This document shows, piece by piece, positions 17,123-25,673 of a stretch of DNA of 64,000 nucleotides; within the stretch, counting starts at the first letter, position 1, and each line of letters starts with the position of its first letter. The stretch comes from Clostridium_I sp047718555 (GTDB lineage: Bacteria; Bacillota; Clostridia; Clostridiales; Clostridiaceae). The translations under genes were made by a program, and so were the position numbers. The notes under the pieces were generated by a model. That model did not search any database. It was not told the origin of the DNA and saw only the letters and a list, made by a program, of their open reading frames with translations. The DNA lies in contig NZ_JBDNRK010000013.1 of NCBI RefSeq assembly GCF_047718555.1, positions 1 through 64,000 of the forward strand, read 5' to 3'.

Positions 17123-18013
17123 ATGTTAAAACCTAATAAAGATTCAGGATTTGCCCATCTTTCTAAAATACATCCTTGTTTAGGTGGAGAAGCTCATCAT
17201 AATTTTGGAAGAATTCATCTTCCAGTAAGTCCGGCCTGCAACATTCAGTGCAAATTTTGCAAAAGGGATTGCAATAGCAATGAGGAGAGACCTGGAGTTG
17301 CAAATGGGATATTAGATCCTAAGGATGCTGTAGATACTGTTAGAAGAGCATTGGAACTTTGTCCTCAAATAACAGTAGTAGGTATAGCAGGACCTGGAGA
17401 TACTTTGGCAACACCACAGGCAATTGAAACTTTTAAGCTTGTGGATAAAGCCTATCCTGATCTTGTTAAGTGCTTAAGTACAAATGGATTGTTGCTTGAA
17501 CGTTATGCTCAGGATATTTACGATTCTGGAGTGAGAACTATAACAGTAACTGTAAATGGAGTTGATCCAAAGATTCAAAGTCAGATTATATCTCATATAG
17601 TATTAGATGGTAAAATATATTATGGAGAAGAGGCCGCAGATATACTTATAAAAGCCCAACTCAGAGGAATTGCTAAAATAAGCAGTTTAGGTGTAGTAGT
17701 AAAGGTAAACTCTGTGCTTATTCCAACTGTTAATGATGAACATATAGAGGAGATAGCAAAAACCGTAAAAGAAGTAGGAGCTACTTTATATAATATTATA
17801 CCTTTAATACCACAACATGATTTAAGCCACATTCCAGCGCCTACCTGTGAGCAATTGGATAAAGCGCGAGTGACTGCTGAAAAATATCTTGGCGTATTTA
17901 GGCATTGCAAGCATTGCCGTGCAGATGCATGCGGGATACCAGGTAAAGAGGATCTTTCATTAAAGCTTTATGGTGTCATAAATGAAAGACTTGAAACTTT
18001 TTCACATGGTTAA
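17123..18013 (+). CDS. nifB: NifB-like radical SAM cofactor synthase
   Basis: 296 residues. NifB signatures are KIHPCLGGEAHHNFGRIHL then SPACNIQCKFC, with the radical SAM Cys at 39, 43 and 46. The C-terminal CKHCRADACGIPG carries the extra cluster cysteines. There is no NifX domain, as in several anaerobes. NifB fuses two FeS clusters around a carbide to make the precursor (NifB-co) of nitrogenase-type cofactors. It is the only NifB in the window and should serve both NifDK-like pairs. No nifEN-like assembly pair is visible, so its product may be inserted directly or matured by the NifX-like proteins. Confidence 0.92.
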   Translation: MLKPNKDSGFAHLSKIHPCLGGEAHHNFGRIHLPVSPACNIQCKFCKRDCNSNEERPGVANGILDPKDAVDTVRRALELCPQITVVGIAGPGDTLATPQAIETFKLVDKAYPDLVKCLSTNGLLLERYAQDIYDSGVRTITVTVNGVDPKIQSQIISHIVLDGKIYYGEEAADILIKAQLRGIAKISSLGVVVKVNSVLIPTVNDEHIEEIAKTVKEVGATLYNIIPLIPQHDLSHIPAPTCEQLDKARVTAEKYLGVFRHCKHCRADACGIPGKEDLSLKLYGVINERLETFSHG

Positions 18014-18059
18014 ACATATAGATATGTTTTATGTAGTTAGTAATAGTATAGAATATAAG

Positions 18060-18125
18060 AGTTGACCAGAGAACTGGAGGCTAAATATTTCTATTGTATG
18101 ACAAGGGAAATTTTTAGCCTTTTTT
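18060..18125 (+). promoter_or_regulatory. L9: leader RNA between nifB-like and nifD-like genes
   Basis: Inner hairpin CCAG-AGAA-CTGG at 18066-18077, outer helix AGTT/GGCT. Terminator GGCTAAATATTTC with GAAATTTTTAGCC and T6. No separate promoter is evident, so it may gate read-through from nifB into the first DK pair. Confidence 0.82.
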
Positions 18126-18174
18126 GTCTATATTGAAGCGTAAATGATTTTGTATACAGGAGGAATATAGTTTT

Positions 18175-19644
18175 ATGTCTATAAACATTAAAAGAATAGA
18201 AGCTGTTACTAGAGAAAATAGGCTTGGAGCAATTACTGGATACACTGGAACTGTTAAAGATCTTGTAAAAAAAGCTAAAACTGGATGTCTTAAAAACAAA
18301 GAAAGATGCTTTAGTCAGGCGACTAATTGTAGTTCTGGATGTGCTCAGGGATACCTATCACGTATAATGGATGCCGCTATTGTGAATCATGGTGCTAGGG
18401 GATGCTCAGCAGATGTTATTGGGGAAAATACTAATTTCCTTTGGGGACAAAATATAAGAGATCTTGAAAAAAGAAATGTAAATGTCATTAATACTAATAT
18501 GACAGAAGAAACTACTGTTTTTGGTGGATTAAAGAAATTGCGAGATGGTATAAGGGAAGCTTACAGGAGATTTAATCCTAAAGCTATCTTCATAACTACT
18601 TCCTGCGCTTCCGCTATTATCGGAGATGATGTGAAAAGTATTGCAGATGAAATAGAAGCTGAAATAAATATACCTGTGGTGCCAGTTTTTTGTGAAGGCT
18701 TCAGATCAAAAATATGGGCTTCTGGATTTGATTCAGCCTTTCATGCATTACTTACTAGAATAGTAAAACCACCAAAAGAAAAACATCCAGAAATTATTAA
18801 TATGTTGACCTTTAATGGCAGCGGACGTGATTATGTAGTAGAAATATTATCAAATTTTGGACTTGTACCTAAATTTGGAGTTCCTTTTTCTACTATAGAA
18901 GAAATATCAACAATGTCTGAGTCAGCAGCCACTATAAGCATATGTGGTACTCTCGGAAGCTATTTTGGAAATGGGCTGGAACAAAAATATGGAGTACCTT
19001 ATGTTAGATCCTTGCAGCCTCATGGTATTGCTGGTATGGATAATTGGCTTAGAGGTTTAGGTAAGGTTACAGGTAAGGAAGAAGAAATAGAGGAATATAT
19101 AAAAAAGGAAAAAGAGAGAATAGCACCTGAACTAGAGGAGATAAGAGGAAAATTAAAGGGAAAAACTGCGGTAGTAGGTATGGGACCAAGTTTTTCTCAC
19201 AATTATATAAGGGTACTTGGAGAATTAGGTATTAAAGTAATATGGGGTGCTTCCTGGCATTTTGATCAGGAATATGATCATGGAAGTATACCAGAGTCTA
19301 CTATTGAATTATCTGAAAAAGATCATGATACTCCAATAAGTGTATGCGATCAACAAAATTTTGAAATATTAAATTTACTGAATAAATTAAAACCAGATCT
19401 ATATTTATCAAGGCATCCTGGTACCACTGTATGGCCAACTAAGATGGGCATACCTTCTGTAATGGTAGCTGATGAATTTAGTGCTTTCGGCTATAGGGGA
19501 ATAATAGATTTGGGATATAGGATAATAGATGCCTTAGCAAATAACAATCTTGCACTTAGTTTATCAAAAAGGGTCAAACTACCTTATACTTCTTGGTGGC
19601 TTCAGCAGGATACATTTAAATTTCTTGAAGAAGAGGTGAAATAA
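18175..19644 (+). CDS. NifD-like alpha subunit of a nitrogenase-like reductase, pair 1
   Basis: 489 residues. The three P-cluster cysteines of the NifD class are present (Cys in NCSSGCAQG, GARGC and TTSCASAIIG). The cofactor Cys corresponding to NifD Cys275 is in TISICGTLG (about 262). The second cofactor ligand of NifD, His442, has no counterpart: the region reads MVADEFSAFGYRG. VFCEGFRSKIW replaces the usual substrate-pocket segment. This pattern fits nitrogenase-like C-S reductases better than N2-fixing NifD. The stop overlaps the next start (TAATG). A partner for the single NifH-like protein at 24644. Confidence 0.9.
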   Translation: MSINIKRIEAVTRENRLGAITGYTGTVKDLVKKAKTGCLKNKERCFSQATNCSSGCAQGYLSRIMDAAIVNHGARGCSADVIGENTNFLWGQNIRDLEKRNVNVINTNMTEETTVFGGLKKLRDGIREAYRRFNPKAIFITTSCASAIIGDDVKSIADEIEAEINIPVVPVFCEGFRSKIWASGFDSAFHALLTRIVKPPKEKHPEIINMLTFNGSGRDYVVEILSNFGLVPKFGVPFSTIEEISTMSESAATISICGTLGSYFGNGLEQKYGVPYVRSLQPHGIAGMDNWLRGLGKVTGKEEEIEEYIKKEKERIAPELEEIRGKLKGKTAVVGMGPSFSHNYIRVLGELGIKVIWGASWHFDQEYDHGSIPESTIELSEKDHDTPISVCDQQNFEILNLLNKLKPDLYLSRHPGTTVWPTKMGIPSVMVADEFSAFGYRGIIDLGYRIIDALANNNLALSLSKRVKLPYTSWWLQQDTFKFLEEEVK

Positions 19645-20960
19645 TGAGTGAGGTAGTTGAACAATTAAGACATGTTTGTACCCTTGGAGGATATGAATCT
19701 GTATTAGCCATAGAAAGGGCTGTTCCAATAATACATGCTGGACCAGGCTGTGCTGCAAAAATATGGGCTACTTTAGGTCTGCAAAATGGGTGTCAGGGAA
19801 CTGGATATATAGGAGGGCATTCAATACCATGTACTGATGTAGGAGAAAAAGAGGTTGTTTTTGGGGGAGCTGATCGACTACGAAAGGTCATCTCAAACTC
19901 CTTTAAAGTAATGGATGCGGATTTATACGTAGTATTAACAGGGTGTACTTCAGATATTGTGGGAGATAATGTGCCTGAAATTGTTAAAGAGTTTAAAAAT
20001 GGGGAAAAATCCATAGTATATGCTGAAACAGGAGGTTTTAAAGGCAGCAATTTCATAGGTCATGAGCTCATTATTGATGCTATTATAGATCAATATTTAA
20101 AGCCGGCAGATGAAATAGAACATAATCTAATAAATATATGGGCTACCGTACCTTATCAGGATACTTTTTGGGCAGGGAACTATGAAACCATAAAAGATCT
20201 GCTTTCTCAGATAGGAGTTAAAGCTAATATTATTTTTGGACCTGGTAATGGCTTAAAAGCTTTAAATGATGTGACAAAAGCTCAATATAATTTATTGATA
20301 TCACCTTGGGTAGGACTTAAAAATGTGATTCATCTAAAGGAGAAGTTTGGTACCCCTTATGTACATTATCCAGTACTGCCTATTGGTCCAACGGAAACAG
20401 GTAAATTTTTGAGAAGTATAGGGAAGCTTCTTCATATTGATGATACTGTTGTTGAAGGAGTAATAAAAAGACAGGAAGACAGATATTTCTATTATATAGA
20501 AAGAGCTGCAGACGTCTTACTTGAAACCAGATTACTGCCAAAGCATTTTATTACTATAGCAGATAGTGCTTATGCACTAGGTGTTTCTAAATTTTTGACC
20601 AATGATCTAGGACTATTAGGCGATAAACAGTTTATTACAGATGATGCACCTAAAGAGTATCATGAACAAATAAAAGGAAATTTTACTGAAGATTCTAATG
20701 CTATCATAGGTGATATTCAATTTACAAGTGATAGCGGAAATATAAAAGATTATTTAAGAAATACTAAATTCAGAACAAAACCACTTATATTGGGTAGTGG
20801 TTGGGATAGAGTAATTTCAAGAGAAGTTAAGGGTTATCAGTTATCTATATCTGCACCTATAAGTGATAGGATGGTACTTAGTAGATCATACCTGGGATAT
20901 GAAGGTGCTCTACGATTAACAGAGGATATCTATTCTGCAGTACTACAGGATTTTCAGTAA
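19644..20960 (+). CDS. NifK-like beta subunit, pair 1
   Basis: 438 residues, translationally coupled to the NifD-like gene by a 1-bp overlap. P-cluster ligands are Cys12 (HVCTLGG), Cys36 (AGPGC) and the Cys in TGCTSDIVGD (about 104). It lacks the long N-terminal extension of NifK. With the alpha subunit it should form a heterotetramer with an 8Fe-type electron-entry cluster and one cofactor per alpha-beta pair. Confidence 0.9.
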   Translation: MSEVVEQLRHVCTLGGYESVLAIERAVPIIHAGPGCAAKIWATLGLQNGCQGTGYIGGHSIPCTDVGEKEVVFGGADRLRKVISNSFKVMDADLYVVLTGCTSDIVGDNVPEIVKEFKNGEKSIVYAETGGFKGSNFIGHELIIDAIIDQYLKPADEIEHNLINIWATVPYQDTFWAGNYETIKDLLSQIGVKANIIFGPGNGLKALNDVTKAQYNLLISPWVGLKNVIHLKEKFGTPYVHYPVLPIGPTETGKFLRSIGKLLHIDDTVVEGVIKRQEDRYFYYIERAADVLLETRLLPKHFITIADSAYALGVSKFLTNDLGLLGDKQFITDDAPKEYHEQIKGNFTEDSNAIIGDIQFTSDSGNIKDYLRNTKFRTKPLILGSGWDRVISREVKGYQLSISAPISDRMVLSRSYLGYEGALRLTEDIYSAVLQDFQ

Positions 20961-20966
20961 AATATT

Positions 20967-21006
20967 TAATTTGGGTTTTCACAAGTAATTAATTTGGGTA
21001 TTCACA
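20967..21006 (+). repeat. Pair of 18-bp direct repeats
   Basis: TTAATTTGGGTTTTCACA and TTAATTTGGGTATTCACA occur 22 bp apart right after the NifK-like gene. They look like internal repeats of an insertion-sequence end (IS21-type ends have such arrays), but no transposase is left. Confidence 0.4.
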
Positions 21007-21164
21007 TATCTAATATTTCTGTTCAAAAATTTTTAGATAAAAATTAAGCTTTATAGAGTGTGCTGAATTATTTGTGGAATTTAAATTGATAAATTTATCC
21101 GATGACTACACGCCCTAATACTCTGTAAAAGTGAGAGTAAAGATTGTATACGTCCCTGGATAAC

Positions 21165-21201
21165 GAGTTCTAAGTATCAAAAATACTGATACTTAGAACT
21201 C
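21165..21201. terminator. Perfect 14-bp palindrome
   Basis: GAGTTCTAAGTATC pairs with GATACTTAGAACTC across nine bases. It lacks a good T run and may end the NifDK message or be part of the IS relic. The rest of 20961-21314 shows no gene. Confidence 0.5.
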
Positions 21202-21314
21202 TGTTTATGAGATGGTCTAATATAGATAAAAATTATTGCTGTGGGATGCAATAAATAGAAAATTGTGTGGGTTATTATTGAGAATTTTAACATTATTTTG
21301 GAAGGAATGGTAAT

Positions 21315-22424
21315 ATGTCAGAACTTAGTTGCAGAAAAGCATTAGATAATATATTGTCTTATGCACCTGCTAAAACACTTCAGGAAATACAGCAGGAGCT
21401 TGGACTTAGCAATATTTTAAGACTCTCAGCAAATGAAAATACTATGGGTCCATCACCTTTAGCATTAAAAGCAATTGAAGAAGGATTAAAGGGAGTATAT
21501 CTTTATCCAGATGGACAATGCACTGAACTTAGAAAAAAATTAGCTTATACTTATAACCTTGATGAAGAAAAGATAATTTTTGGTAACGGATCCTTTGAAT
21601 TGATTAATCTAGTAGCAGAAGGATTTATTAATCCGGGAGATGAATCAGTAATACCTATACCAACATTTGGATGGTATAAGGTTGTAACTTTGGCTATGAA
21701 TGGGGTTCCTGTTGAGATTCCTATAAAAAATCACACAATAGATTTAAATGAAGTAAAAGAAAAAATAAATGATAGAACTAAAGTCATATGGCTGTGCAAT
21801 CCAAATAATCCAACAGGAACTATGTTCAATAAAGAGGCTTTGATAAGTTTTCTAGATTCAATACCTAAAAATATATTAGTAGTACTAGATGAAGCTTATT
21901 ATGAATTTGTTACTAATGAAGCATATCCTCAGACGGCTTCATTGGTGGATAAATATTCTAATATAATAGTACTGAGAACTTTTTCTAAAGTTTATGGATT
22001 GGCTGCACTTAGGATAGGCTATGGTATTGCAAATAAAAAGCTGATTGGCGAATTAAATAAAATAAGATTGCCTATAAATGTCAATGGATTGGCGCAAGCA
22101 GCTGCTATAGGTAGTTTAGAGGATCAGAATCACAGAGATGCATGTGTTTCAAATAATAATAAAGGCAAAGAATTTTTTTACAAAGAGTTTGATGAAATAG
22201 GTCTTGAATATATACCAACAGAGACTAATTTTGTTATGGTTAATGTCTACGAGGATAGTACTGAAATATCGAATAAAATTTTAAAAAAAGGTATTGCTGT
22301 TCGTGCTGGCATTGAATACAATATGCCAACTTGGCTTAGAATTACAATTGGAAAACCAAAAGAAAATCAGCTATTAATTGAAGAATTAAAGGTGGCTTTA
22401 AAAAATTTTGAGAGGGTGATATAA
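21315..22424 (+). CDS. HisC-like PLP aminotransferase
   Basis: 369 residues, class I/II aminotransferase close to histidinol-phosphate aminotransferase (NENTMGPSP at the substrate end, PNNPTG near 158, SKVYGLAALRIGY with the PLP Lys near 225). Other histidine genes are absent, so the substrate is probably another amino acid, perhaps sulfur-containing. The stop overlaps the next start (ATAATG), tying it to the dehydrogenase downstream. GGAAGGAATGG precedes the ATG. Confidence 0.85.
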   Translation: MSELSCRKALDNILSYAPAKTLQEIQQELGLSNILRLSANENTMGPSPLALKAIEEGLKGVYLYPDGQCTELRKKLAYTYNLDEEKIIFGNGSFELINLVAEGFINPGDESVIPIPTFGWYKVVTLAMNGVPVEIPIKNHTIDLNEVKEKINDRTKVIWLCNPNNPTGTMFNKEALISFLDSIPKNILVVLDEAYYEFVTNEAYPQTASLVDKYSNIIVLRTFSKVYGLAALRIGYGIANKKLIGELNKIRLPINVNGLAQAAAIGSLEDQNHRDACVSNNNKGKEFFYKEFDEIGLEYIPTETNFVMVNVYEDSTEISNKILKKGIAVRAGIEYNMPTWLRITIGKPKENQLLIEELKVALKNFERVI

Positions 22425-23527
22425 TGATAAAAATTAAAGCACCAGAAGCTTATATTAATGAAGAAAATATTTTGGGACAGAGTGGAAAGTATGTTTCAGA
22501 ATTTGGAAAACATGCTTTAATTATTGGAGGTAAAACAGCTTTAGAGTCAGTAGGAGAGGACTTTTTTAAAAGTTTCAGAGATGAGAAAATTAAATATGAA
22601 ATTGAAGAATTTCATGGCTATTGTTCTTTTGAAAATATAGATAAATACTCTGATCTGTCTACTAAATTAGGGGTGGATATAATTGTAGGTATTGGAGGAG
22701 GTAAAGTACTAGATTTAGTAAAGGCTGTTGGAGAAAAGGCAGATTTACCTGTAATAACAGTTCCAACTATTGCTGCAACCTGCGCGGCATGGTCAGCTTT
22801 ATCTGTAATATATAATGATATTGGTGAACATACAGATTATGTACTGTTAGAAAAATCACCAAAGCTAGTACTAGCTGATACAAATATAATATCAAAGGCT
22901 CCTGCTAGATATTTAAATGCAGGTATTGGTGACACTATTGCAAAATGGTATGAAGCTGCACCACATTTAGCTGAGAGTAGTGATATTACTTTGAAAATTG
23001 GTTTACAAACGGCAAAATTGGCACTTAATATATTAGAAAATTACGCCAACGAATTGCAGATAGAATCTAAGGAAAGCTATATAAAAAATCAATATAAAGA
23101 TGTAATTGATTCTATCATAATTTTAGCCGGCTTAGTTGGAAGTATAAACGGCGGGAAGCATAGGGCAGCTATAGGGCATGCCGTTCATAATGGCTTAACT
23201 TATATTTCTGATACCAAGGGAACTTTACATGGAGAAAAAGTTATTTTTGGAGTAATTGTACAGTTTATTTTAGAGGGGAAAAGTGAAAAAGAAATAATAA
23301 ATTTTATTGATCTGCTTAATAAATTGGAATTGCCGGTTACTTTAGCACAGCTGGGGATAAAGGATAACGTTGATGATAAAATATTAACTATTGCTAACAG
23401 TGTTAACTTTAACTCCGATGAATTAGATAATTTAAATTTTCAGGTTAATAAAGAGTTAATTAGAAAGGCAATAATTAGAGCTGATGAGCTTGGAAGAGAT
23501 AGTTTAAGTTTACAGGCTATAGTATAG
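22424..23527 (+). CDS. Iron-containing (GldA-like) alcohol dehydrogenase
   Basis: 367 residues, glycerol-dehydrogenase-type family III ADH. NAD-binding GIGGGKVLD (about 87), TIAATCAAWSALSV (about 118-131), and metal His in GKHRAAIGHAVHNGL (about 240-255). It probably oxidises or reduces a short 2-oxo or hydroxy compound linked to the aminotransferase. A possible role is handling the carbon skeleton left after C-S cleavage, for example a hydroxyalkyl fragment. That is inference from context. Confidence 0.85.
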   Translation: MIKIKAPEAYINEENILGQSGKYVSEFGKHALIIGGKTALESVGEDFFKSFRDEKIKYEIEEFHGYCSFENIDKYSDLSTKLGVDIIVGIGGGKVLDLVKAVGEKADLPVITVPTIAATCAAWSALSVIYNDIGEHTDYVLLEKSPKLVLADTNIISKAPARYLNAGIGDTIAKWYEAAPHLAESSDITLKIGLQTAKLALNILENYANELQIESKESYIKNQYKDVIDSIIILAGLVGSINGGKHRAAIGHAVHNGLTYISDTKGTLHGEKVIFGVIVQFILEGKSEKEIINFIDLLNKLELPVTLAQLGIKDNVDDKILTIANSVNFNSDELDNLNFQVNKELIRKAIIRADELGRDSLSLQAIV

Positions 23528-23610
23528 AATTTTACTTTTACATATTGTGATTTAGTTAAATAAAATTTAATAAGATTCTTATTTAAATAAATTATTAATC
23601 TTCACTTAGC

Positions 23611-23802
23611 TTTATTTTGAGTGAAGATTTTGTTTTCTATTCTCGAATGGTTCCCTCTGCATTTATATCTTTGGGAGTAGGATTTTTAAATAAAAAGAAT
23701 TTTTCACTTCACAATGCAAATTTTGATATTGATGAAAAGTCACTTCCTATTGGAGCAGCACTTCTTGCCAATACAGCAGTAAATTTTTTAAATAGATATT
23801 AA
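23611..23802 (+). pseudogene. C-terminal remnant of an M20-family amidohydrolase
   Basis: The reading frame gives SEDFVFYSRMVPSAFISLGVG ... HNANFDIDEKSLPIGAALLA, the end of N-acyl-amino-acid deacylases of the M20 family (SEDF and the closing HHPxFDIDE block). The catalytic N-terminal domain is absent and there is no ribosome site. Such enzymes often sit in sulfur-scavenging operons, where they deacylate N-acetylcysteine derivatives. Confidence 0.7.
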
Positions 23803-23875
23803 ATTTAATGAATGTAGTATTATATAAAACATAACCAACATTTTTATAAAAAATTAATTATAATTAAAAAAATAT

Positions 23876-24018
23876 TTGACAATATATTTGTTTAGTTTTA
23901 TAATTTAAATTAAACAAATATGAATACTTGGTAATTCTTTTGTATACAGTTGACTAGAAAAACTAGAGACTATATTTACTTTTATTATGTTCTTTAAAGT
24001 AAATAATAGTCTTTTTTT
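23876..24018 (+). promoter_or_regulatory. L10: promoter, box and leader RNA of the nifH-like operon
   Basis: TTGACA (23876) N17 TATAAT (23899), box TTAAACAAATATGAATACTTGG. Inner hairpin CTAG-AAAAA-CTAG at 23954-23966, outer helix AGTT/GACT. Terminator GACTATATTTACTTT with AAAGTAAATAATAGTC and T7. Nearly identical to L13. Confidence 0.87.
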
Positions 24019-24140
24019 ATTGTATTTATAGATACTTTAATCAGCAATTGAAATTATATTTTAGTCTTTACTTACAATAATACATAGTATTCATATTGAA
24101 ATAATTTATAAACTTATACATGAAATGGGGGAATATTAAA

Positions 24141-24587
24141 GTGAGTGAAATATCAAATGGAGCAATAGAATATATAGAGCAGTCAAAGCTAGGATGGCTT
24201 ATCACTGTGGGAGAAGATAAAAGGCCATATATAAGACCTATGGGAGCATTCTTCAATGATGGCTTGAATTTATATTTTTTAACTGCAAAGCAAACTGAGA
24301 AAGTTAAACAAATAAATGCAAATCCAACTGTTACCTTTTACTTTGAAAATCCAGAACAATCTTATGACACTTTTAAAAGTGTGGCTGTTAGTGGAGAAGC
24401 AGTGGAGGTTTTAGAAGAAAATGAATTTAAGAAGGCTGTAGATGGTATAAGTATCCGTTATCCAGCAATAAAAGACAGTGTAGAAAATGGAAATATTAAA
24501 GATTCATCAATTTATAAGATAAATACCAATTTTATAAAGGCAGCAGATTATACTAAATCACCAAAAGAAGTATCTGAAAATATTTAA
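24141..24587 (+). CDS. Pyridoxamine 5'-phosphate oxidase-like flavin-binding protein
   Basis: 148 residues from a GTG with GGGGGAA eight bases upstream; the in-frame ATG at 24120 has no ribosome site. The small split-barrel fold typically binds FMN or F420 (GWLITVGEDKRPYIRPMGAFF near 18-38, KVKQINANPTVTFYFE near 60). It lies first in the operon with the NifH-like gene. It might donate electrons or detoxify a product. A paralog with the same layout is at 60383, after a radical SAM gene. Confidence 0.8.
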   Translation: MSEISNGAIEYIEQSKLGWLITVGEDKRPYIRPMGAFFNDGLNLYFLTAKQTEKVKQINANPTVTFYFENPEQSYDTFKSVAVSGEAVEVLEENEFKKAVDGISIRYPAIKDSVENGNIKDSSIYKINTNFIKAADYTKSPKEVSENI

Positions 24588-24643
24588 TGTTATTAATTTT
24601 AAATAATTATTATAAAATAAAAAAATTCAGGAGGAATGTTTAA

Positions 24644-25465
24644 ATGAGACAGGTAGCTATTTATGGAAAAGGTGGAATAGGTAAATCAACTACAACACAA
24701 AATTTAACATCAGGTCTTCATACAATGGGTAAGAAAATAATGGTAGTAGGTTGTGATCCTAAAGCGGATTCAACAAGATTACTATTAGGAGGACTAGCTC
24801 AAAAATCAGTTCTTGATACATTAAGAGAAGAAGGAGAAGACGTAGAATTAGATTCCATATTAAAAGATGGATATGGTGGAATCAGATGCGTTGAATCAGG
24901 CGGTCCAGAACCAGGAGTTGGATGTGCAGGAAGAGGAATAATAACTTCAATAAATATGCTAGAACAACTTGGAGCTTATACTGATGATTTAGATTACGTA
25001 TTCTACGATGTACTTGGAGACGTTGTTTGTGGTGGATTCGCAATGCCAATAAGAGAAGGAAAAGCTCAAGAAATATACATAGTAGCAAGTGGAGAAATGA
25101 TGGCTCTATATGCTGCTAACAACATTTCAAAAGGTATCCAAAAATATGCTAAGAGCGGTGGAGTTAGATTAGGTGGTATCATCTGTAACAGCAGAAAGGT
25201 TGCAAATGAATATGAACTACTTGATGCATTTGCTAAAGAACTTGGAAGTCAATTGATACACTTTGTGCCAAGAAGCCCAATGGTAACAAAAGCTGAAATA
25301 AACAAAAAGACAGTCATAGATTTTGATCCTAAATCTGAACAAGCTGATGAATACAGAGAATTGGCGAGAAAAATAGATGAAAATGAATTGTTTGTTATAC
25401 CAAAGCCAATGACTCAGGAAAGATTAGAAGAAATATTAGTTCAATACGGTCTTAATGATCTATAA
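24644..25465 (+). CDS. NifH-like reductase (Fe protein)
   Basis: 273 residues, full NifH length. Walker A GKGGIGKST at 9-17, cluster cysteines in GVGCAGRG (about 97) and DVVCGGFAMP (about 131), switch motifs GCDPKAD and YDVLGD. As a homodimer it should hold one 4Fe-4S cluster and drive ATP-dependent electron transfer to the NifDK-like proteins. It is the only NifH-like gene in the window, with two DK pairs to serve. AGGAGG precedes the ATG. Its codon use looks more conserved and biased than its neighbours, as for a highly expressed protein. Confidence 0.95.
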   Translation: MRQVAIYGKGGIGKSTTTQNLTSGLHTMGKKIMVVGCDPKADSTRLLLGGLAQKSVLDTLREEGEDVELDSILKDGYGGIRCVESGGPEPGVGCAGRGIITSINMLEQLGAYTDDLDYVFYDVLGDVVCGGFAMPIREGKAQEIYIVASGEMMALYAANNISKGIQKYAKSGGVRLGGIICNSRKVANEYELLDAFAKELGSQLIHFVPRSPMVTKAEINKKTVIDFDPKSEQADEYRELARKIDENELFVIPKPMTQERLEEILVQYGLNDL

Positions 25466-25475
25466 AAATGGTAAT

Positions 25476-25560
25476 TTAACCTGACTAACTTGGCGTAAGT
25501 CTCCCACTTCTTCAAGTGGGAGCTCAACGCCAAGTAAGCCATGCATTTGCAGTTCTAAAA
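25476..25560. repeat. Palindromic repeat, copy B, between nifH-like and nifD-like genes
   Basis: Reverse complement of the block at 1-85, with stem CTTGGCGTAAGTCTCCC against GGGAGCTCAACGCCAAG. In the message it forms a strong hairpin just behind nifH, which could protect the upstream RNA end or act as a partial terminator. Confidence 0.75.
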
Positions 25561-25561
25561 T

Positions 25562-25636
25562 TCAGATGGGGTAAAAGAATCCCCACCTGAATTAAGAACT
25601 TGCTTCAATGCTTGCAGGTAACACTGCAAGCTAAGG
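25562..25636 (+). repeat. Two more hairpins beside repeat copy B
   Basis: TTCAGATGGGG/CCCCACCTGAA (25562-25591) and GCTTGCAG/CTGCAAGC (about 25610-25632). They are probably part of the same inserted element, or an intercistronic structure setting the nifH:nifDK ratio. Confidence 0.55.
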
Positions 25637-25673
25637 TATTTTTAAAATATTTAAAATTCAGGGGGAAAATTTC

